From: an uncultured Bacilli bacterium
GTDB lineage: Bacteria; Bacillota_I; Bacilli_A; RF39; UBA660
Direction of reading: 5' to 3'
DNA: 16,821 nt
Assembly (NCBI GenBank): GCA_947623845.1
Contig: CANQHM010000025.1
Location: 1 to 16,821 of the forward strand
The number at the start of each line of letters is the position of its first letter. Within the stretch, counting starts at the first letter, position 1. Below, piece by piece: positions 12,088-16,821 of this stretch. The translations under genes were made by a program, and so were the position numbers. The notes under the pieces were generated by a model. That model was not told the origin of the DNA. It saw only the letters and a program-made list of their open reading frames with translations, and made no database searches.

Positions 12088-13023
12088 ATGGAAGAAGATG
12101 TAGAGTTTTGTCCTTTAACTGATGATAATATGTTTGCCCATATTATGTCTACGAAAAGAAATTTTTTAATTAAATTAGTATCATATATTACTAAGATACC
12201 GGAAAAAGCTTTAAAAAATGTTAAAATAGTAGATACTAATTTAACGGAAGAATATAAAAAAGAAAAACGTCGTAGATGTGATATCGTAATTAAGATCAAT
12301 GATAACGTTGTCTGCAATCTGGAAATGAATAAAGATTATTATCCATCATATATAATAAAGAATCTTAGTTATTTATTTTCATTACATAATCAAGAAAATA
12401 TGTCAGGAGAAAAGTATCAAGTAGGACAAGAATACATACAAATAAATTTTGATAATTTTAAAAGTTTTGGTAAAAAGTTAATAAACGAATATAAATTAAA
12501 AGAAGAAACTACGGGAGAAGATTATCCTTTAGGAAGAATAAAAGTATTTCATATTAAACTTGACTATTTGCAAAATATAAAGTATACTGAAAGTGTAAAT
12601 AAAAAGTTGGTTCAATATTTAAAATTTATAGGGGCTAAGTCTTATGAAGAAATAATAGAAACCATAGAAGGAGATGAGATTTTGGAAGATGTATTTAATG
12701 AAATGGTAAGATTCGCTAAAAAAATACCATTTGGCTATCGTGATGTAGAATATGAAGAAAGACTACTTCGTAATTCCATTAGAGAAGAAGGACGAATCGA
12801 GGGTGAAAAAAAGGGAAAAGCTGAAGGTCTTATCGAAGGTGCAGCAAAAGGCAAGGCTGAAGGTTTAATTGAAGGAGAAGCTAAAGGTCTTATAGAAGGT
12901 AAGAATATGGCGATAGTGGAAATGTGTAGTGCTGGAGCTGATAAGAACTTTATAGCAAAAGCCTTTAATATTTCTATGGAAAAACTTGACGAAATACTTA
13001 AAAATAATAAAGAAAGTAGGTGA
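12088..13023 (+). CDS. Rpn family recombination-promoting nuclease / PD-(D/E)XK putative transposase
   Basis: 311 residues. The N-terminal 'DDNMFAHIMSTKRNFLIKLVS' and the core CDIVIKINDNVVCNLEMNKDYY fit the PD-(D/E)XK nuclease family also called Rpn (YhgA-like) or transposase PDDEXK: D65, then E79-x-N81, where many members have E-x-Q/K. A flexible stretch of EG(E/A)KG-type repeats (about residues 230-270) leads to the conserved tail 'MCSAGADKNFIAKAFNISMEKLDEILK', seen in many Rpn proteins. E. coli Rpn proteins are DNA endonucleases that promote recombination; here that role is inferred. SD GAGG at 12080-12083 supports ATG 12088. It lies 150 bp after the last TR unit; any link to the DGR is speculative. 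Confidence 0.8.
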   Translation: MEEDVEFCPLTDDNMFAHIMSTKRNFLIKLVSYITKIPEKALKNVKIVDTNLTEEYKKEKRRRCDIVIKINDNVVCNLEMNKDYYPSYIIKNLSYLFSLHNQENMSGEKYQVGQEYIQINFDNFKSFGKKLINEYKLKEETTGEDYPLGRIKVFHIKLDYLQNIKYTESVNKKLVQYLKFIGAKSYEEIIETIEGDEILEDVFNEMVRFAKKIPFGYRDVEYEERLLRNSIREEGRIEGEKKGKAEGLIEGAAKGKAEGLIEGEAKGLIEGKNMAIVEMCSAGADKNFIAKAFNISMEKLDEILKNNKESR

Positions 13024-13033
13024 TAAAGAACAT

Positions 13034-13315
13034 ATGGAAAAATTAAATGACAATGAAGAATATGAAGATCCGCATGAAATATATATGAAAATGGTAGAAT
13101 GTGCTAAAAAACTTCCTTTTGGTTATCGTGATGTAGAGTATGAAGAAAGATTGCTTCGTAATTCTATTAGAGAGGAAGGACGGATTGAAGGTAAAAATAT
13201 AGCAATAGTAGAAATGTGTAAGGCTGGGGTAGATAAAAAGCTTATAGCCAAAGCATTTAATCTTTCTATGAAAAAACTAAATGAAATACTAAAAAAAGAA
13301 GGTAGCTTGTTATAA
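13034..13315 (+). CDS. Truncated duplicate of the Rpn C-terminal tail
   Basis: 93 residues. From KLPFGYRDVEYEERLLRNSI onward it closely repeats the C-terminal part of the preceding protein, but without the nuclease core and with the EG-rich linker collapsed to one unit (GRIEGKN). SD AGGTGAT (13018-13024) is well placed for ATG 13034; an upstream in-frame start at 12986 would overlap the previous gene and lacks an SD. It probably arose by tandem duplication followed by deletion. It may be translated as a small helical protein able to bind its neighbour, or be a decaying copy. Confidence 0.65.
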   Translation: MEKLNDNEEYEDPHEIYMKMVECAKKLPFGYRDVEYEERLLRNSIREEGRIEGKNIAIVEMCKAGVDKKLIAKAFNLSMKKLNEILKKEGSLL

Positions 13316-13330
13316 AGTTACCTTTTTTTT
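13301..13330 (+). terminator. Intrinsic terminator after the Rpn duplicate
   Basis: GGTAGCTT (13301-13308) pairs with AAGTTACC (13315-13322, one G-T pair), a 6-nt loop containing part of the stop codon, then eight T residues. Confidence 0.88.
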
Positions 13331-13345
13331 CTTATTATTTTAGGG

Positions 13346-13351
13346 TATAAT
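13346..13351 (+). promoter_or_regulatory. -10 box of the FemAB-family gene
   Basis: TATAAT at 13346-13351, followed by SD AGGTGAT (13358-13364) and ATG 13368. The short distance implies a very short leader. Confidence 0.5.
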
Positions 13352-13367
13352 ATAAATAGGTGATAAC

Positions 13368-14597
13368 ATGAAATTTACAGAACTTACGATTGAAGAATTT
13401 ACAAAGTTTGTAGATAAACATCCTTTAAAGAATTTTTTTCAAACGAAATATATGTATGATAGATATATAAAAGAAAAGAAAAAAGTATTCTTAGTAGGAG
13501 TAAAAGAAAATAATAAAGTAGTAGGGGCTTCATTACTAGTTAAAACATCAACATTTAGAGGTTATGATATGTATGAAGCTTTACAAGGATTAATATTAGA
13601 CTATCATAATACGGAATTACTTAAGTTTTTTGTACAAGAATTAAAAAAGTTTTTAAGTACCAAGAAAGTTTATAAATTAATTATAAATCCGTATATTCCT
13701 TTAAAAAAACTTGATAGTGAAGGTAATGATACTAAAGAAGTAGATAATAGTAAGATAAAAAAAGATATCTTAGATTTGGGATTTAAAGAATTAAAAGAAT
13801 ATGAACAAGTAAAATGGATTTATTGTTTAGATATTAAAGGTAAAACTTTAGAAGAATTATTTAAAAGTTTTAAAAGTAATGCACGGAATTGTATTAATAA
13901 AACGCTTCATAAATTTAACTTAGTAATAAAAGAATTAAAATATGAGGAATTAGAAACATTTAAAAATATTACAAGTGATACTTGTAAAAGAAAAGGATTT
14001 CCTGATCGGAGTTTAACTTATTATCAAAATATGTATGATAGTTTTAAAGATCAAGTGAAATATCTAATTTGTTATCTTGATACGGATATTTATATGAATA
14101 ATTTAAAATTAGAAAAACAAGAGTTAGAAAGTAAACTAGAAAAGATATCTAATGCCCCTGCTAATCAAAAGAAAAGGGAGAATATTAAACAAGAAATTAC
14201 CTATAATCAAAAATATTTAGAAGAAGCTAAAATGTTAGCAAAAGAAAAGGGTAAATTAATTCCATTAGCTACCGCCATGTTTATGCTTTATGGGGATGAA
14301 ATAATCTATTTATTTAGTGGGTCTTATGATGAATATAAAAATTTCTTTGGACAATATCGAATTCAATGGGAAATAATTTCTTATGCGGTTTCTCATAACT
14401 ATCAAAGATATAATTTTTATGGAATTAAAGATATAACTGATAAAAATAATGATGAAAATGGGGTTATTAAATTTAAACAAAACTTTAATGGGTATGTAGA
14501 AGAACTTTTAGGGGCTTTTGCCTTACCAATTAATAAGATGATATATCAAGTAGAACATTTATATTCGAGGATGGTAAAAAAACATAGCAAAAAATAA
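13368..14597 (+). CDS. FemAB/FemX-family peptidoglycan bridge aminoacyltransferase
   Basis: 409 residues. FemABX enzymes transfer amino acids from aminoacyl-tRNA to the lysine of lipid II or its pentapeptide to build interpeptide bridges, on the cytoplasmic face of the membrane. Seen here: an N-terminal 'FTKFVDKHPLKNFFQTKYM' opening, the first GNAT-like domain (about residues 1-160), the second (about 165-400) with 'KSNARNCINKTLHKFNL', and the helical arm inserted in it (about residues 243-297, Lys/Glu-rich coiled coil), then 'LFSGSYDEYKNFFGQYRIQWEIISYA' and 'YNFYGI'. Length and order match the family. Specificity (Gly, Ala or Ser; which position) cannot be read from sequence. It shows that the organism has a peptidoglycan wall. 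Confidence 0.88.
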   Translation: MKFTELTIEEFTKFVDKHPLKNFFQTKYMYDRYIKEKKKVFLVGVKENNKVVGASLLVKTSTFRGYDMYEALQGLILDYHNTELLKFFVQELKKFLSTKKVYKLIINPYIPLKKLDSEGNDTKEVDNSKIKKDILDLGFKELKEYEQVKWIYCLDIKGKTLEELFKSFKSNARNCINKTLHKFNLVIKELKYEELETFKNITSDTCKRKGFPDRSLTYYQNMYDSFKDQVKYLICYLDTDIYMNNLKLEKQELESKLEKISNAPANQKKRENIKQEITYNQKYLEEAKMLAKEKGKLIPLATAMFMLYGDEIIYLFSGSYDEYKNFFGQYRIQWEIISYAVSHNYQRYNFYGIKDITDKNNDENGVIKFKQNFNGYVEELLGAFALPINKMIYQVEHLYSRMVKKHSKK

Positions 14598-14607
14598 GTT
14601 TCTGTAT

Positions 14608-14613
14608 TATAAT
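14608..14613 (+). promoter_or_regulatory. -10 box of the sigma factor gene
   Basis: TATAAT at 14608-14613; no clear -35. SD AGGTGAT (14621-14627) lies correctly before the GTG start at 14634. Confidence 0.45.
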
Positions 14614-14633
14614 ATGCTACAGGTGATTTTTAC

Positions 14634-15884
14634 GTGGAAGAAGAAATAAAATTATTAAATGATGAAGAACTAGATTCTTTTTCTAGTGAAGATGCTTATA
14701 AAATGTATATAAGAGAAGTTAAACAATATAAAGTATTATCTATAGAAGAACAAAAAGAACTAGCTATGCGTTATATAAAGGAAAAAGATAGCAAAGCAAA
14801 AGAATTATTAATTAATTCTAATTTACGTTGGGTATTAAGTATTGCTAATAAATATGCTTATAGAGTTAAAAATTTACAAATATTAGATATAGTACAAGAA
14901 GGTAATTTGGGGTTATTAAGAGCGATTGAAACTTATGATCCTTCTAAGGGAGCTTTTTCTACTTATGCGACAGGGTGGATTAAACAAAGTATAACAAGAG
15001 CGATTGCGGATAAGGAAAAGACGATTAGGAAACCAGTGCATTTAGAAGAAGCAATTAGAAGATATAATTATTTATTAGCGGAATATGAAAAGAAAGAGTT
15101 ACCGGTTCCGATGGATGAAGAAATCTGTGAAAAATTACAAATAAATGAGTTTACTTTAGCGAATATTAAAAAAGCTGTTAGTCAAAATATTATTAGTTTA
15201 AATACTTTTGTGACGGAAGAGGATGATACAACTTTAGAAGACTTTATACCTAGTGATGAGGATATCATCGAAGAAGTTGATGAAAAGTTAGTAGCGTATG
15301 ATTTATGTGCAGTGATAAAAGAAATATTAACTGACTGCCAATATTATATTGTGTATAATAGAGTGATAACGAAGAATCGTTTAACTTTAAAATATATTGG
15401 AGAACTATTTAATATAACAAGAGAAAGAGTAAGACAAATAGAAGCTAGTAGTTTAAGAAGAGTAAGAAGTGTAACAGTTGGAAAACATTTCTATTATGAT
15501 GCAACTTTAAAAGAAGTTAAAGAAAAAGAAGGTAAGTATTATAACTATTTAAATCTTAAACCTATTTCACCTGTGGATATTATTAATTATTACTATTTTA
15601 AAGATAGATTAAGTAATGATGAAAGATTGCTATATAGATTAAAGTTATTTGGAAGATACCGAGTAAAGAGTTATGCAAGTTATTTAGGGTTAAAGCCACA
15701 AGAATATGAAGTTTTAGAGAATTCTTTAAAACAAAAATTACAAGTTATAGATAAAGATAAATATCAAGAACATATGGTTAATATGATTCTTACTTATGGA
15801 ACAGAGATTTATAACTTAATTGAAGAAGAAATATTAAAAGAAGAAAGTGAAACTAACCTAAAGCGATATCTAAAATCATCATAA
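14634..15884 (+). CDS. RpoD-type sigma-70 factor with an extra C-terminal domain
   Basis: 416 residues, GTG start chosen by SD AGGTGAT at 14621. Region 1.2 (AYKMYIREVKQYKVLSIEEQ), region 2 (about 57-127, with DIVQEGNLGLLRAIETYDP and FSTYATGWIKQSITRAI for -10 recognition), region 3 (about 133-205) and region 4 helix-turn-helix (about 252-282, YIGELFNITRERVRQIEASS) are all present. It directs RNA polymerase to promoters. There is no region 1.1. Unusually, about 130 residues follow region 4, where RpoD proteins normally end; this part is basic and helical and includes a possible second helix-turn-helix (SYASYLGLKPQEYEVLENSL). It could be the primary sigma or a group 2 sigma. Its 3' end overlaps the convergent ZIP gene by 32 bp. 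Confidence 0.88.
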   Translation: MEEEIKLLNDEELDSFSSEDAYKMYIREVKQYKVLSIEEQKELAMRYIKEKDSKAKELLINSNLRWVLSIANKYAYRVKNLQILDIVQEGNLGLLRAIETYDPSKGAFSTYATGWIKQSITRAIADKEKTIRKPVHLEEAIRRYNYLLAEYEKKELPVPMDEEICEKLQINEFTLANIKKAVSQNIISLNTFVTEEDDTTLEDFIPSDEDIIEEVDEKLVAYDLCAVIKEILTDCQYYIVYNRVITKNRLTLKYIGELFNITRERVRQIEASSLRRVRSVTVGKHFYYDATLKEVKEKEGKYYNYLNLKPISPVDIINYYYFKDRLSNDERLLYRLKLFGRYRVKSYASYLGLKPQEYEVLENSLKQKLQVIDKDKYQEHMVNMILTYGTEIYNLIEEEILKEESETNLKRYLKSS

Positions 15885-16647
15885 CACAGAAACCAATTAA
15901 ACTTGATAAGGCCATAAGGTCTTTTCTTTTGTTGGTTTGACTTTCAGGGACGAGTTCTTCAATTACGACATAAATCATAGCTCCAGCGGCGAAGGAAAGC
16001 ATTAAAGGAAGAAGTACGCGGATTTTAATAACTAATAAAGCTCCTAAAACACCAGCGATGGGTTCGACTATGCCACTTAGTTGACCATAGAAGAAAGCTT
16101 TTTTATTAGAAAATCCTTCTCTTTTTAAAGGAAGTGATACGGAAGAACCTTCTGGGAAATTTTGAATACCAATACCTAAAGCTAAGATACAAGCACTAAT
16201 GAAAGTAGCTCCTTCGATACCTAATCCCGCACTACCAAAAGCAATACCAACAGCTAAGCCTTCGGGAAAATTATGGAGAGTGATAGAAAAAACTAATAAG
16301 AAACATCTTTTTAAACTATTACTTTTAATTCCTTTCTTTTTATCTAAGTGGGTGTATATTTTGTCACCGATAAATAAAACAATACCTCCTAGAAGAAAGC
16401 CGATTGTACAAATTAAAGCTTTATTTTGACCTAGGCTTTCAGCATGTTCTAAAGCAGGGCTTATAAGGGAGAAAAAAGATGCGGCGATCATAACCCCAGC
16501 GGCGAACCCAAGCATAGCGTCCATAATACTTTTATTCACTTTTTTGAAAAAGAAAACGATAGCAGCACCTAAAGCAGTGACAGCATAGGTAAATAAAGTA
16601 GCAATTAGGGCTTGAATAACCGGATCTAAATTAAATAAATATTCCAT
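15853..16647 (-). CDS. ZIP family metal transporter (GufA/ZupT-like)
   Basis: 264 residues with about eight membrane segments, as in ZIP transporters, which carry Zn2+ and other divalent metals into the cytoplasm. Metal-site motifs are H125-N-F-P-E129-G in the fourth segment and Q162-N-F-P-E166-G in the fifth; Gln instead of His in the second motif is typical of the GufA-like subgroup. The ending 'VIEELVPESQ...' before the last segment is also characteristic. On the minus strand an SD (AGAGGT) precedes ATG 16647. The substrate metal is not predictable. The gene converges on, and overlaps, the sigma factor gene, so the two transcripts are antisense at their ends. Confidence 0.88.
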   Translation of the reverse strand: MEYLFNLDPVIQALIATLFTYAVTALGAAIVFFFKKVNKSIMDAMLGFAAGVMIAASFFSLISPALEHAESLGQNKALICTIGFLLGGIVLFIGDKIYTHLDKKKGIKSNSLKRCFLLVFSITLHNFPEGLAVGIAFGSAGLGIEGATFISACILALGIGIQNFPEGSSVSLPLKREGFSNKKAFFYGQLSGIVEPIAGVLGALLVIKIRVLLPLMLSFAAGAMIYVVIEELVPESQTNKRKDLMALSSLIGFCVMMILDIALG

Positions 16648-16727
16648 AAATTAATACCTCTTTTTTAAAAACTCTATAGTATTTAATGATAGATTTAAAA
16701 AAAGGTGTAGGAATATCTTAAAATATG

Positions 16728-16736
16728 TGTTATAAT
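16728..16736 (+). promoter_or_regulatory. Extended -10 promoter of tRNA-Thr
   Basis: TGTTATAAT, a perfect extended -10, ends 8 bp before the tRNA 5' end, so the transcript would start almost at the mature end. Confidence 0.65.
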
Positions 16737-16744
16737 CTTTCTAT

Positions 16745-16818
16745 GCCGTAATAGTATAACGGTATTACAAATCCATGGTAAGGATTAAATCAGTGTTCAA
16801 CTCACTGTTACGGCACCA
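16745..16818 (+). tRNA. tRNA-Thr (anticodon GGT), CCA encoded
   Basis: Acceptor stem GCCGTAA (16745-16751) with TTACGGC (16808-16814), discriminator A and encoded CCA. D-arm GTA/TAC with GG in the loop. Anticodon stem AATCC/GGATT with loop ATGGTAA, so U33 is followed by GGT, reading ACC/ACU threonine codons. T-arm CAGTG/CACTG with loop TTCAACT. All arms pair without gaps; the D-stem is only three pairs. Identity rests on the anticodon alone. Confidence 0.88.
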
Positions 16819-16821
16819 TTT

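Noticed and set aside
16745..16818. tRNA as an integration site (attB) for an element ending here
   Set aside because: No integrase, no direct repeat of the tRNA 3' end elsewhere in the window, and the flanking genes are housekeeping-like.
1..16821. Mycoplasma-type genetic code (TGA = Trp)
   Set aside because: Tryptophan is encoded by TGG throughout, and TGA ends the Rpn-type gene at 13021-13023 where its conserved tail ends.

Overview
The window is low-GC chromosomal DNA, probably from an uncultured gut member of the Bacilli (RF39 or other 'Mollicutes-like' Firmicutes). This is inferred from very AT-rich codon use, extended -10 promoters, intrinsic terminators, TGA used as a stop and a FemAB-type cell-wall gene. 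No lineage marker was searched.

Layout. 1-75 is the 3' end of tuf (EF-Tu) with its terminator. 169-4924 carries a prepilin-like surface protein with a Cys-rich tail, a beta-lactamase-fold serine hydrolase, a DUF308-type membrane protein and a shortened enolase. 4990-8437 is the protein-coding core of a diversity-generating retroelement (DGR): a MutS-domain-I-like protein (Msl type), an Avd-like four-helix protein, a DGR-class reverse transcriptase and a membrane-anchored target whose C-terminal C-type-lectin/FGE fold ends in the variable region (VR, 8282-8433). A GNRA-loop hairpin sits over the target's stop codon. 8773-11938 has no protein gene. It is an array of seven template-repeat (TR) units spaced about 420 bp apart. 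Each has its own extended -10 promoter, a leader hairpin, a 149-152 nt TR, a structured spacer of about 200 nt and an intrinsic terminator. 12088-13315 encodes an Rpn-type PD-(D/E)XK nuclease and a duplicate of its tail. Then follow a FemAB-family transferase, a sigma-70 factor with an extra C-terminal domain, a convergent ZIP metal transporter and a tRNA-Thr(GGT).

How it works together. The usual DGR has one TR. Here one RT/Avd/Msl set sits beside seven different TRs that look independently transcribed. Compared with TR6, the 3' 98 nt of VR differ at eight positions, and all eight are adenines in TR6 (four A to T, four A to G). This is the hallmark of DGR adenine mutagenesis. The 5' 54 nt of VR match TR5 exactly and not TR6. 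So VR reads as a mosaic of two templates plus adenine mutagenesis, which would give combinatorial as well as point diversity in one surface receptor. The multi-template array is the most notable content of the window.
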